A stretch of DNA of 36,109 nt from Flavobacteriaceae bacterium (GCA_026988355.1 JALSLK010000100.1:1-36109), one strand, 5' to 3'. Counted from the first letter of the stretch, positions 16,601 to 25,040 are shown. Translations and numbers: made by a program. The notes: generated from the sequence alone by a model not told the origin.

Positions 16601-19234
16601 GATTGGTGGAGACGAAGTAATAATAGTGGAGACAAAGAAGCAGCAAAAATGTTGGTATTCTCTTCCGATAAAACAAAATATAATGTTGGAGAAACAGCAC
16701 GAATTACTTTTCCATCAGGAACAGAAGGAAGAGCTTTAGTAAGTATCGAAAATGGTGTAAAAGTAGTGGGTAGAAAATGGGTGAAAACAAAAAAAGGAGA
16801 AACCGTTGTCGATATTCCAATTACCAAAGAAATGTCACCAAATGTATTTGTAAACATTTCCTTATTACAACCACATGCATCGGTAGAAAATGACTTACCA
16901 TTACGTTTATACGGAATAATACCAATATTGGTAGAAGATCCAAATACGAGAATTCAGCCCGTAATAGATATGCCAAAAAAATTACGCCCAGAAGAAGAAT
17001 TTACTGTAAAAGTAAGCGAAAAAGAAGGTAAAAGAATGACGTATACAATTGCAGTAGTCGATGAAGGATTATTAGATTTAACACGATTTAAAACACCAAA
17101 TGCATGGGATGATTTTTACCAAAGACAAGCTCTAGGAGTAAAAACTTGGGATATTTTTGACGATGTAATAGGAGCATATTCAGGAAGTATAGAGCAAGTG
17201 TTTGCCATAGGAGGAGATGAAGAAGCAAAAGGGAAAAAAGCAAAAAAAGCAAATCGCTTTAAACCAGTAGTAATGACATTAGGACCATTTACAATTGCGG
17301 CAAATAAAAGCAAATCGCATACTATAAAAATGCCAAAATATATTGGTTCGGTTCGTACTATGGTAATTGCAGGAGATAATAATTCGCCAGCTTATGGAAA
17401 TGCACAAGAAACAACACCAGTTAAAAAACCATTAATGGTATTGGCTTCCTTGCCACGAAAATTAAGTCCAGGAGAAAAAGTAACCCTTCCAATAACTGTT
17501 TTTGCAATGGAGAAAAAAATTAAAAACGCAAAAATATCCTTAAAATTAAGCGACGGAATTAAAATTGTAGGAAATAAAACACAAAGCTTACATTTTGCAA
17601 GTCCAGATGAAAAAATGGCATATTTTGAACTGGATGTATCCGAAGCAAAAGGAATTAGTAAAATAGAAGTAATAGCAGAAGGAAATGGCGAAAAATCGTC
17701 TTATGAAGTAGAAATAGATGTAGTAAATCCAAATCCGATTACCAACAAAGCAAAAGATGTCGTTTTAGAACCAAATGGCACACAAATTATTGATTTTGCT
17801 ACATTCGGTATTAAAGGAAGTAATAGTGCAGAAGTAGAATTTTCTACCTTACCAGCAATGAATTTTACACAACGTATGGAATATCTAATTCGTTATCCAC
17901 ATGGATGTGTAGAGCAAACAACATCGAGTGTATTTCCACAATTATACTTAGGAGATATTTTCGATGTAACAGCGCAGAAAAAACAAACCATGGAAAGCAA
18001 TGTAAAAATTGCCATCAAAAAATTAGGAAACTTCCAAACACCAAGTGGAGGTTTAAGTTATTGGAGTGGTCAAAATTCAGCAAACGATTGGGGAAGTAGT
18101 TATGGAGGTCACTTTATGATAGAAGCAGAGAAAAAAGGATTTGTATTACCACTTACTTTTATGAGCAATTGGATAAAATATCAAAAACAAGCAGCAAAAG
18201 ATTGGCGATCAGATAATCGTTATAACAATACTTTAAATCAAGCATATCGTTTATACACTTTAGCACTTGCTGGTCATGCAGATTTATCTTCTATGAACCG
18301 ATTACGAGAAAGTAAATTGAGTAATGATGCAAAATGGCGTTTGGCCGCAGCGTATGCAATGGCTGGACAAAAAGAAGTTGCTAAAAAATTAACAAATACG
18401 GCAAATATTGACTTCCAACCATATCGATATGATTATTACACTTATGGATCTGTAGATAGAAATAGAGCAATGGCAATGGAAACCATGCTGCTTATTAACG
18501 ATAATCAAGCTATTGAAATTGCCAAAACCATTGCAAGAAGATTGTCTTCAAAAAGTTATATGAGTACACAATCTACGTCATATAGTTTATTAGCAATGGC
18601 AAAAATGGTAGAGAAAAATGGAGGAAGACCAATGAATATAAAATATACTTTAAATAGTAATTCAGGAGCAATAAAAACGAAATATGCAGTAGCGCAACGC
18701 AGTTTAAAAGTAAAGCAAGGCGAAAATAAACTTACCATAGTAAATAATGAAGCAAATACGGTTTTCATAAGAGTTTTAAATACAGGTATTTTACCACTAG
18801 GACAAGAGATTGCCGAAAAACGAAATCTAAATGTTCGAATTGTATATAAAGACAAAGACGGAAAAAATATTGATGTTAGTAAATTAACACAAGGAACGGA
18901 TTTTATGGCTTCTGTAACCATAACTAATGATAAAAGAGAATATGTAAACGATATTGCACTTACAGAAATTTTCCCTTCAGGATGGGAAATTGTAAACACT
19001 AGATTTACAGATTATGGTAGTGTAAAATCCAGTTCGGCAAACTTTACAGATATTAGAGATGATCGAGTTAATTTTTATTTCCATTTAGGAAGTGGACAAA
19101 GTAAAACATTTAACGTATTACTTAATGCATCTTATTTAGGTAAATATTATTTGTTTGGCGTACAAGCAGAAGCAATGTATGACGATGATTTCTTTACAAG
19201 AACAAAAGGACAATGGATTGAGGTGGTAAAATAA
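13625..19234 (+). CDS. Bacterial alpha-2-macroglobulin lipoprotein with thioester
   Basis: An 1869-residue periplasmic or surface lipoprotein, predicted to trap attacking proteases. The lipobox is VAIISC with Cys25. An N-terminal Ig-like MG1 region follows (TYTVTLHLKKLFPIKKEF), then a Tyr/Asp/Glu-rich insert at about residues 458-520. The macroglobulin domain carries GERGVWRPGDTLHLNF (about 645-660), a later MG domain has YNVGETARITFPSGTEG (about 1018), and VVDEGLLDLTRFKTPNAWDDFY is at about 1142. The thioester motif is in YPHGCVEQTTS (Cys1428-Gln1431), followed by the alpha/alpha toroid and a receptor-binding-like end. Cys and Gln are both intact, so covalent capture is possible. In many bacteria the pbpC gene (PBP1C) is adjacent; here it is absent on both sides. 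The length is normal for the Bacteroidetes type. Confidence 0.93.
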   Translation: MKSKTHTLIKIILLIGFVSVAIISCKKDGKSSNNDNLFKFRDYIYYTTSGKISTSDPIKIALSKDVEGWEANQEITDAILSISPSVKGKLQTLDKRTLIFKPDAPLKSNTTYTVTLHLKKLFPIKKEFKKYKFSFSTIKQNFKINTNDLQSYSKNWQYLKGNIQFADEIDLKNAKKAITATQKGKKLNLKWDSDNALNGKYFNFTIDSIQRYDDDSTIAINWNGKKLNIDNKGENSFKIIGKNNFSVVGVQVYKSPELHVQINFSDPLKKQQNFNGLVTLEKGGKLKYTVNGNVLKVYPSNRIVGNVNLEIFTGIKTTDNIKLKKAYSEKVAFEQLKPQVKLINSGVILPNSNKLNFNFEAVNLKYVDVRVIKIYENNVLQFLQSNNLDTDNKYQVRRVGRRIAKKTIKLINSDIENDGKFKTYSVDLSKLIHAEPGAIYRVELSMKQEYALYICDGSETVSNNEDDYEEDYYEDDYYYDETQNYTIAEAKELDEREEQYWDNLIYNYKNNSYYNWEDRKNPCKEAYYNQDSRTVSQHILASNLGIIAKKGENKEYYFAITDILTTNPIAGATIKLYNYQQQEVGTTTTDTDGFATFHQDKNAYFAIAKKGVNTTYIKLDDGHSLSLSKFNVSGKQIKKGLLGYIYGERGVWRPGDTLHLNFILNDKANRLPKGHPVKMEVTDARQKLIYKQTLTQGTNGFYKFDVPTSDTSPTGNWSANVSVGGASFYKSLKVETIKPNRLKINIDFSDDLLHAKTPIVGKLGVKWLHGAPAKNLKADINVKFSNAYTSFPKFPKYVFKDPTRSFNGEELTIFDGKLDEEGMADISKKINLGNKAPGMLKASFFTRTFENGGDYSMDVFSKNYAPYISFVGLKSPKSRSYGSYYTNEDITFDVATVDDKGNPIKRKGLEVSIYEIKWRWWWSSSYDDLASYSGSKYHKPYKAFKINTDSNGKASFKVNVKEHDNYYGGRFLIRVYDPKSGHATGRTAYFYKDWWRRSNNSGDKEAAKMLVFSSDKTKYNVGETARITFPSGTEGRALVSIENGVKVVGRKWVKTKKGETVVDIPITKEMSPNVFVNISLLQPHASVENDLPLRLYGIIPILVEDPNTRIQPVIDMPKKLRPEEEFTVKVSEKEGKRMTYTIAVVDEGLLDLTRFKTPNAWDDFYQRQALGVKTWDIFDDVIGAYSGSIEQVFAIGGDEEAKGKKAKKANRFKPVVMTLGPFTIAANKSKSHTIKMPKYIGSVRTMVIAGDNNSPAYGNAQETTPVKKPLMVLASLPRKLSPGEKVTLPITVFAMEKKIKNAKISLKLSDGIKIVGNKTQSLHFASPDEKMAYFELDVSEAKGISKIEVIAEGNGEKSSYEVEIDVVNPNPITNKAKDVVLEPNGTQIIDFATFGIKGSNSAEVEFSTLPAMNFTQRMEYLIRYPHGCVEQTTSSVFPQLYLGDIFDVTAQKKQTMESNVKIAIKKLGNFQTPSGGLSYWSGQNSANDWGSSYGGHFMIEAEKKGFVLPLTFMSNWIKYQKQAAKDWRSDNRYNNTLNQAYRLYTLALAGHADLSSMNRLRESKLSNDAKWRLAAAYAMAGQKEVAKKLTNTANIDFQPYRYDYYTYGSVDRNRAMAMETMLLINDNQAIEIAKTIARRLSSKSYMSTQSTSYSLLAMAKMVEKNGGRPMNIKYTLNSNSGAIKTKYAVAQRSLKVKQGENKLTIVNNEANTVFIRVLNTGILPLGQEIAEKRNLNVRIVYKDKDGKNIDVSKLTQGTDFMASVTITNDKREYVNDIALTEIFPSGWEIVNTRFTDYGSVKSSSANFTDIRDDRVNFYFHLGSGQSKTFNVLLNASYLGKYYLFGVQAEAMYDDDFFTRTKGQWIEVVK

Positions 19235-19251
19235 GAAGAAAGTAGATTTAT

Positions 19252-19510
19252 TAACCTGAGTTCGACCTAAACTTGTAATCAAAATTTTTAGCCTTTTTCT
19301 TAGACGAAGCGTGGCTTTGAAGGACTATTTTTTAGTTTGAAAAGACATAACGAAGTATAAGAAAAAGGCTGACCCGAGCAAAGCATATCATGAACTCCAA
19401 ATTAAAAAATATAAAAGTGTGAATAATTAATAATAAATCTTCGTTTTTATTGTCCAAATCTCACTATTTATAAGACTTCTTTGATGTAAGTTTAGGTCGA
19501 ACTCAGGTTA
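19252..19510. repeat. 259-bp noncoding element with 23-bp perfect terminal inverted repeats
   Basis: The outer arms at 19252-19274 and 19488-19510 are exact reverse complements and contain GAGTTCGACC/GGTCGAACTC. Inside is a second perfect pair of 13 bp: AGCCTTTTTCTTA (19290-19302) and its complement at 19358-19370. There is no open frame. It has a MITE-like layout but no target duplication that I can see. Single copies of the arm-like sequence lie at about 32771-32794 and, partly, 5071-5090. Confidence 0.7.
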
Positions 19511-19577
19511 TTACAAATAGTAGGTTAGGGTTTTATGCTCCAAAAAATTCAAGAAAGAGAACCCTAATTTACATAAA

Positions 19578-19657
19578 ATACCAAGTTGCCCTTAAAATTG
19601 TATGCTAAAAAAACATGTTGATTTTTTTGGCACATCTTAAAATTAAATAGGTATTAT
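19578..19657. repeat. 80-bp dispersed repeat, copy 2
   Basis: Same ends and same length as the element at 11945-12024: ATACCAAGTTG at the left and AAATAGGTATTAT at the right. CTTAAAATT occurs near both ends in the same direction. The right end supplies the stop codon (TAA on the minus strand, 19654-19656) of the RNA methyltransferase gene. Confidence 0.7.
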
Positions 19658-20376
19658 CGTCTAAATTCACTCAATAAAATAGCAGTAGCAGTAGCAACGT
19701 TTAAACTTTCGGTTTGAAGTAGGTTGCCAAATCTAGGAATACTAATTTTAGTAGAAGCAAAATTAAGAATTGCATCACTAATTCCATTAGCTTCATTTCC
19801 CATAACTAGAATACCATCATTAGGTAAAGCAGTTTTATATACATTTTTTCCATCCATTAAACTCACAAAAACAGGCAAGTCGGTTTTAGAAATATAATCT
19901 ACCAAATTGGTATAAATTATAGAAATACGAGTTAAAGAACCCATAGAAGCTTGTACTACTTTTGGATTAAAACAATCTACAGTTTTTGTAGAGCAAACTA
20001 ATTGTTTAATACCAAACCAATCACATAAACGAATAATTGTTCCTAAATTACCAGGATCTTTAACAGCATCTAAAGCGACAATCAAACCAGAATTTAATGT
20101 CGATTTGGTTATGGGAATTTTAAAAACTCCTAAAATTTGATTTGGATTTTTTAAAGCAGAAATTTTTTTAAGTTCCGATGCAGAGATTAGTTGTTTATTA
20201 TCAGTAGATAAAAACGCCTTAAATTCGTTGGTATAAAACACCTTTTCTATCTCAAAATTAGACGAAATAAATTCCAAAACAGACTTTTTACCTTCAACAA
20301 TAAATAAATTATATTTATTTCGGTACTTTTTTTGCTGTAAACTAATTATTAACTTAATTTGGCTTTTGCTTAACAT
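19654..20376 (-). CDS. TrmH/SpoU family RNA methyltransferase
   Basis: A 2'-O-ribose methyltransferase of the SPOUT knot class that uses AdoMet; the target rRNA or tRNA is not given by sequence. The 240-residue protein has an N-terminal substrate-binding part (YRNKYNLFIVEGKKSVLEF; residues about 18-36, similar to L30e-like domains). The catalytic knot motifs are VALDAVKDPGNLGTIIRLCDWFG (motif 1, with GNLGTIIR), VMGNEANGIS (motif 2) and ISIPRFGNLLQTESLNVATA (motif 3). The start ATG at 20376 lies in the promoter of the divergent tamL gene, so the two genes share a very tight control region. The stop codon sits in a dispersed repeat. RlmB/RlmK-like names are possible but not supported further. 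Confidence 0.9.
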   Translation of the reverse strand: MLSKSQIKLIISLQQKKYRNKYNLFIVEGKKSVLEFISSNFEIEKVFYTNEFKAFLSTDNKQLISASELKKISALKNPNQILGVFKIPITKSTLNSGLIVALDAVKDPGNLGTIIRLCDWFGIKQLVCSTKTVDCFNPKVVQASMGSLTRISIIYTNLVDYISKTDLPVFVSLMDGKNVYKTALPNDGILVMGNEANGISDAILNFASTKISIPRFGNLLQTESLNVATATAILLSEFRR

Positions 20377-20395
20377 CTAAAATATATTACTTTTG
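20365..20395 (+). promoter_or_regulatory. Promoter of tamL
   Basis: TTTG at 20365-20368 and TACTTTTG at 20388-20395 with a 19-bp spacer are an excellent match to the Bacteroidetes promoter. The predicted transcription start, near 20402, is downstream of the GTG at 20398, so that GTG cannot be the start codon of transcripts from here. The -33 element lies inside the first codons of the divergent methyltransferase gene. Confidence 0.7.
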
Positions 20396-20457
20396 TCGTG
20401 ACCTCCGTTTTCGGTAAAATTGTAGTAGTAATTTCCAATATTAAAAACACTATTCTA

Positions 20458-22986
20458 TTGTATAATACCTTCACAAAAATAATACTAATTATCGTATCTA
20501 TTACATATATTACTTCTTGTAATTCTGTAAAAAGGTTAAGTGATGAAGAATATCTCTTACAAAAGAATACGATTTACGTGAATCAAAAAAAATCAAAAAA
20601 AATAGAATTAGAGCGTTTTTTAAGACAAAAACCAAATCAAAAAGTATTAGGAATGCCTTTTGCACTTCATGTTTATAATTGGTCGAATCCAAATTTTGAA
20701 AAAACGTATGAAGAATGGATTATTAACCATTCTAACACAAATAATTTTGTCAGTTCTGTTTTTTCAAAAAAACAGGTAAAAACAATTTATAAGTTTAATA
20801 ATAATTGGAATAATTACATTAAAAAAAGTGGAGAAGAACCAGTTATTGTAAATTCTAAAAAAACAAAAAAAAGTGTCAAAACATTAAAAGAATATTATAA
20901 AAATAGAGGTTTTTTTGATGTGAAAGTTTCTTCAAAAGAACATATCATTGGCGAAAAATTAAAAAGTATAGACTATGTAATAACAACAAATAATGCTTAT
21001 TACTTAGATAGTATTCAAACAAAAATAAGCTCGCCTATACTAAATCAGATTTATAAAAGTAATGCAGAAAAATCATTTATTAAAAACGGACAACAATTTG
21101 ATAGAAGTAATTTTGAAAAAGAGCAAATTCGATTAACACAGCTTTATCGAAATTCAGGAATTTACCATTTTGGAAAAGATTATATTAAATACGATATGGA
21201 TATGCGAGATTCTACATCTTTTAAAAAGAATATCGTATTAAAAATTACCAATCAAGTTGTAGAAAAAGACGACAGTGTATACACCAAGCCATTTAAAGTG
21301 CAAAAAGTCACTAAAATTAATGTGTATACCGATTATAGTTATAATACAAAAGATAAAAAATATTTAGATTCAGTAACCTATAAAGGATATACTTTCTTTG
21401 CACATAAAAAACTTAAATTTAGTCCAAAATATTTATCCAATGTCTTTGGAATTACTCCGAATGGAATATATAAAGACTCCGAACTGACTTTAACCAAGCA
21501 GTATTTAAACGATTTAAAAATATTTAGAACACCAATTACAATTAATTATAGAGAAAATAAAGATGAAAATCTTACAGCAAATGTCTTTTTAACACCTTTA
21601 AAAAAGTTTGGAATAGATACTAAGTTAGAAGCGACACATTCTAATATAAAACCATTTGGAATACTTGGAAAGTTTGGAATAATTGATAGAAATATATTTA
21701 GAGGATCCGAAATATTCGAATTTTCTATACAAGGTTCTTTTCTTAATGTATCCGAAGATACTTCGGATCCAAATTTTAATTTTTTTGGTTTAACGGCATG
21801 GGAGATTGGAGCAAATACCTCTTTAAAAATTCCGCGAATATTTTTTCCTTTTAAAACAAACAAACTTATTCCAAAAAGAATGCGACCAACAACCAATATT
21901 GGTTTGAGTACAAGTTTTCAAAAAAATATTGGATTAGACAGGCAAAATATTACTGGAAATATTAGTTATAATTGGAAATCAAGCAATAAAGTAAAACATC
22001 AATTTGATTTAATTAACATACAGTATATCAATAATGTAAATTCTATAAATTATTTTGATATATTTGGCTCCGAACTTGTAAAATTAGGAACAGTAGCACA
22101 AACGATAATAGATCCAAATAATATGGATAATAACGGACAAATAACCAATGAATTAGGTTATATAAATTATGTGTTAAGTCCATCTAATAATTTTATAAAT
22201 ACCGATTTTGAAAACTATAATATAGTACAAAAAGTAAAGGAAAGAAGAGATATTATAACAGAAGATGTATTGGTGCCAATCTTATCATACTCTTATACAT
22301 TTAATAACAAAAAAGGAATTAAAGACAATGCTTTTTCTTTTTTTAGAGGAAAGATAGCTTCAGCAGGATCTATAACAAGTACATTAACAAAGAAAAATGC
22401 AGAAGGAAGAAAAGTTCTTTTTGGTTTGCCAGTGGCGCAATATGTAAAATTGGAAATGGAATATAAAAGGTATTGGAATTTATTTAATGACAATAATGTC
22501 GTTTTTAGAACCTTTGTAGGAGCAGCATTACCGTTTGGCAATTCTACCGAAATTCCATTTAGTCGAAGTTATCGAGCAGGAGGATCAAACGATATTAGAG
22601 CATGGAAAACTTTTGATTTAGGACCAGGTTCTTCAAAAAGTAATTTGGATTTTAATATAGGAAATTTAAAATTTATTTCTAGTTTTGAATATAGATTTAA
22701 AATAATTAATAGTTTGTATAGCGCCTTATTTATTGATGCAGGAAATGTTTGGGACATAACTAATTCTGATTTAACAAGCGAAGAAGCGAAATTTAAAAGT
22801 TTAAAATCATTACAAGATATTGCAATTGGTTCTGGTTTTGGATTGCGATATGATTTTGGATTTTTAATCTTTAGAACAGACTTTGGATTTAAAACGTACG
22901 AACCATATCTACAAAACAACAAATGGTTTCGTAATTATAATTTTAAACATGCCGTTTTTAATTTTGGAATAAATTATCCTTTCTAA
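20458..22986 (+). CDS. tamL: TamL-type BamA/TamA family outer-membrane lipoprotein
   Basis: An outer-membrane protein of the Omp85 superfamily; TamL with TamB is thought to help build the outer membrane in Bacteroidetes. I use the TTG at 20458: it gives a short signal, M-YNTFTKIILIIVSITYITSC, with lipobox Cys21, and lies after the predicted transcription start. The GTG at 20398 would add 20 residues with no further purpose. N-terminal POTRA-like repeats follow (LKEYYKNRGFFDVKVSS, QLYRNSGIYHFGKDYIKYDM, KYLSNVFGITPNGIYKDSE). A C-terminal 16-strand barrel contains the lid-lock motif region FSRSYRAGGSNDIRAW and ends GINYPF with a terminal aromatic residue. tamB is not in the window. fbaA follows 53 bp downstream. 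Confidence 0.88.
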   Translation: MYNTFTKIILIIVSITYITSCNSVKRLSDEEYLLQKNTIYVNQKKSKKIELERFLRQKPNQKVLGMPFALHVYNWSNPNFEKTYEEWIINHSNTNNFVSSVFSKKQVKTIYKFNNNWNNYIKKSGEEPVIVNSKKTKKSVKTLKEYYKNRGFFDVKVSSKEHIIGEKLKSIDYVITTNNAYYLDSIQTKISSPILNQIYKSNAEKSFIKNGQQFDRSNFEKEQIRLTQLYRNSGIYHFGKDYIKYDMDMRDSTSFKKNIVLKITNQVVEKDDSVYTKPFKVQKVTKINVYTDYSYNTKDKKYLDSVTYKGYTFFAHKKLKFSPKYLSNVFGITPNGIYKDSELTLTKQYLNDLKIFRTPITINYRENKDENLTANVFLTPLKKFGIDTKLEATHSNIKPFGILGKFGIIDRNIFRGSEIFEFSIQGSFLNVSEDTSDPNFNFFGLTAWEIGANTSLKIPRIFFPFKTNKLIPKRMRPTTNIGLSTSFQKNIGLDRQNITGNISYNWKSSNKVKHQFDLINIQYINNVNSINYFDIFGSELVKLGTVAQTIIDPNNMDNNGQITNELGYINYVLSPSNNFINTDFENYNIVQKVKERRDIITEDVLVPILSYSYTFNNKKGIKDNAFSFFRGKIASAGSITSTLTKKNAEGRKVLFGLPVAQYVKLEMEYKRYWNLFNDNNVVFRTFVGAALPFGNSTEIPFSRSYRAGGSNDIRAWKTFDLGPGSSKSNLDFNIGNLKFISSFEYRFKIINSLYSALFIDAGNVWDITNSDLTSEEAKFKSLKSLQDIAIGSGFGLRYDFGFLIFRTDFGFKTYEPYLQNNKWFRNYNFKHAVFNFGINYPF

Positions 22987-23039
22987 ACAGAAGTAAAATC
23001 TCTTTTTTGTATTTTTGTACCTCATTATAATTCAAAAAA

Positions 23040-24107
23040 ATGTCAAAAAAAATAAAATCAGGAGTGGCTAGTGGAAATACAGTCCAAGAAATATTTCAAC
23101 TAGCAAAAGCGAAAAAATTTGCTTTACCAGCAGCAAATGTAATTGGATCAAGTTCGATTAATGGTGTTTTAGAAGCAGCAAAAGAGGTAAATGCTCCAGT
23201 AATAGTTCAATTTTCAAATGGAGGAGGGCAATTTAATGCAGGAAAAGGATTATCTAATGAAAATCAAAAAGCAGCAATAGCAGGAGCAATAGCAGGAGCA
23301 AAACACGTACATTTATTAGCAAAATCATACGACATTCCTGTAATTTTACACACAGACCATTGCGCAAAAAAATTATTACCTTGGATAGATGGTTTATTAG
23401 ATGCAGGAGAAGCTTTTTATAAAGAAAATGGAGTGCCATTATTTAGTTCGCATATGATCGATTTATCCGAAGAACCAATCCAAGAAAATATCGAAATCTG
23501 TAAGCGGTATTTAGAAAGAATGGATAAAATGGGAATGACATTAGAAATCGAATTAGGTATTACAGGAGGAGAGGAAGATGGTGTAGATAATACAGATGTA
23601 GATGCCTCTAAATTGTATACGCAACCAGAAGAAGTAGCCTATGCATACGAAGAATTGTTAAAAGTAAGCAAACGATTTACCATTGCAGCATCATTTGGAA
23701 ACGTACATGGTGTTTATAAACCAGGAAACGTAAAATTAACACCAAAAATATTAGATAATTCTCAAAAATTTATTGAAAAAAAATACAATACAGAAGCAAA
23801 TCCAGTAGATTTTGTATTTCATGGAGGATCAGGATCAACAGAAGCCGAAATTAAAGAAGCAATAGGTTATGGCGTAGTAAAAATGAATATCGATACAGAC
23901 CTACAATATGCATTTATGGCAGGAGTTCGTGATTATTTTAATCAAAATGCAGCATATTTAAAAGGGCAAATAGGAAATCCAGAAGGAGACGATTTGCCAA
24001 ATAAAAAATATTATGATCCAAGAAAATGGTTGCGCTTTGGAGAACAATCATTTAAAGAGCGATTAAAACAAGCTTTTAAAGACTTAAATTGTATAGATGT
24101 ACTTTAA
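23040..24107 (+). CDS. fbaA: Class II fructose-bisphosphate aldolase
   Basis: A zinc-dependent aldolase that interconverts fructose-1,6-bisphosphate with dihydroxyacetone phosphate and glyceraldehyde-3-phosphate in glycolysis and gluconeogenesis. The 355-residue protein has the class IIA length. HTDHCAKK (residues 104-111) holds the catalytic Asp106 and zinc ligand His107. EIELGITGGEEDGVDNT is the acidic loop. FGNVHGVYKPGNVKL and FHGGSGSTEAEI hold the other two zinc His residues and the phosphate loop, and KMNIDTDLQYAF closes the site. The start is the ATG at 23040; TATTTTTG at 23010-23017 could be a -7 element, but no -33 is evident. It is followed by a hairpin and accD. Confidence 0.96.
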   Translation: MSKKIKSGVASGNTVQEIFQLAKAKKFALPAANVIGSSSINGVLEAAKEVNAPVIVQFSNGGGQFNAGKGLSNENQKAAIAGAIAGAKHVHLLAKSYDIPVILHTDHCAKKLLPWIDGLLDAGEAFYKENGVPLFSSHMIDLSEEPIQENIEICKRYLERMDKMGMTLEIELGITGGEEDGVDNTDVDASKLYTQPEEVAYAYEELLKVSKRFTIAASFGNVHGVYKPGNVKLTPKILDNSQKFIEKKYNTEANPVDFVFHGGSGSTEAEIKEAIGYGVVKMNIDTDLQYAFMAGVRDYFNQNAAYLKGQIGNPEGDDLPNKKYYDPRKWLRFGEQSFKERLKQAFKDLNCIDVL

Positions 24108-24125
24108 AAAAGTTAATAAAATTTT

Positions 24126-24160
24126 TGTTTATTTGTTGAATCGTTTAAAACAAATAAACA
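24126..24160. other. 12-bp perfect hairpin between fbaA and accD
   Basis: The arm TGTTTATTTGTT (24126-24137) pairs with AACAAATAAACA (24149-24160), with an 11-nt loop. No T-run follows on the plus strand, so it is not a normal terminator. It could limit read-through, mark an RNA-processing site, or be an operator for accD. Confidence 0.5.
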
Positions 24161-24182
24161 CAGTAACGAATAAACATAAATT

Positions 24183-25040
24183 ATGAGTTGGTTTAAAAGA
24201 AAAGATAAAGGAATTACGACTTCAACAGAAGATAAAAAAGATGTTCCTAAAGGGCTTTGGTATAAAACTCCAAGTGGAAAAGTTATTGATTCTAACGAAT
24301 TAAAAGAAAATTTATATGTGAGTCCAGAAGATGGCTATCACGTAAGGATAGGAAGTAACGAATATTTTGAAATATTTTTTGATGACAATACATTCCAAGA
24401 ATTAAGCAAAAATTTAATTTCAAAAGATCCATTAAAATTTGAAGACACTAAAAAATATGTAGATCGTTTAAAAACAGCACAAGAAAAAACAAAATTAAAA
24501 GACGCAGTTCGCACAGCAGTTGGTAAATCTCTTGGTAAAGAATTAGTTATTGCAGCAATGGATTTTAGTTTTATTGGAGGTTCAATGGGAAGTGTCGTTG
24601 GAGAAAAAATAGCACGAGCAATAGATTATTCCATCAAAAAAAATATTCCATTTTTAATGATTTCAAAATCAGGAGGAGCACGTATGCAAGAAGCAGCATT
24701 ATCTTTAATGCAACTTGCAAAAACATCGGTAAAATTAGCGCAACTAGCAGAAGCTAAAATACCATATATTTCACTTTGTACAGATCCAACAACAGGAGGA
24801 ACTACAGCATCATTTGCAATGTTAGGAGATATTAATATAGCAGAACCTAATGCATTAATTGCATTTGCAGGACCTAGAATTGTAAAAGACACAACAGGAA
24901 AAGATTTACCAGAAGGGTTTCAGCGATCAGAATTTGTATTAGAGCACGGATTTTTAGATGCTATTTACGAGCGTAAAGAGTTAAAAAAACAAGTTAACTT
25001 ATACATTGATTTAATTCAAAATATTCCAGTTAGAAGTTAA
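24183..25040 (+). CDS. accD: Acetyl-CoA carboxylase carboxyltransferase subunit beta
   Basis: It is the half of the carboxyltransferase that, with AccA, moves CO2 from biotin on AccB to acetyl-CoA to give malonyl-CoA for fatty-acid synthesis. The 285-residue protein has the crotonase-like core with [39 protein letters not shown] and [13 protein letters not shown]. The N-terminus [31 protein letters not shown] aligns with the E. coli zinc-ribbon region, but all four cysteines are replaced (Thr, Gly, Ser, Asp). The zinc is therefore lost; I recall the same in other flavobacterial AccD proteins. No accA or accBC is near. It follows fbaA by 75 bp and could be cotranscribed. Confidence 0.96.
   Translation: MSWFKRKDKGITTSTEDKKDVPKGLWYKTPSGKVIDSNELKENLYVSPEDGYHVRIGSNEYFEIFFDDNTFQELSKNLISKDPLKFEDTKKYVDRLKTAQEKTKLKDAVRTAVGKSLGKELVIAAMDFSFIGGSMGSVVGEKIARAIDYSIKKNIPFLMISKSGGARMQEAALSLMQLAKTSVKLAQLAEAKIPYISLCTDPTTGGTTASFAMLGDINIAEPNALIAFAGPRIVKDTTGKDLPEGFQRSEFVLEHGFLDAIYERKELKKQVNLYIDLIQNIPVRS

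Noticed and set aside
14257-16857. Several antisense reading frames in the A2M gene
   Set aside because: They are shadows of a real 1869-residue protein, with no family motifs or spacing of their own.
19235-19653. Search for a gene in the spacer after A2M
   Set aside because: There is no open frame of useful length; the space is filled by two repeat elements.
23254-23439. Leu-rich antisense frame in fbaA
   Set aside because: The Leu run arises from Ala/Gly codons of the aldolase read on the other strand.
24126-24160. Hairpin as terminator of fbaA
   Set aside because: No T-run follows the stem on the plus strand.
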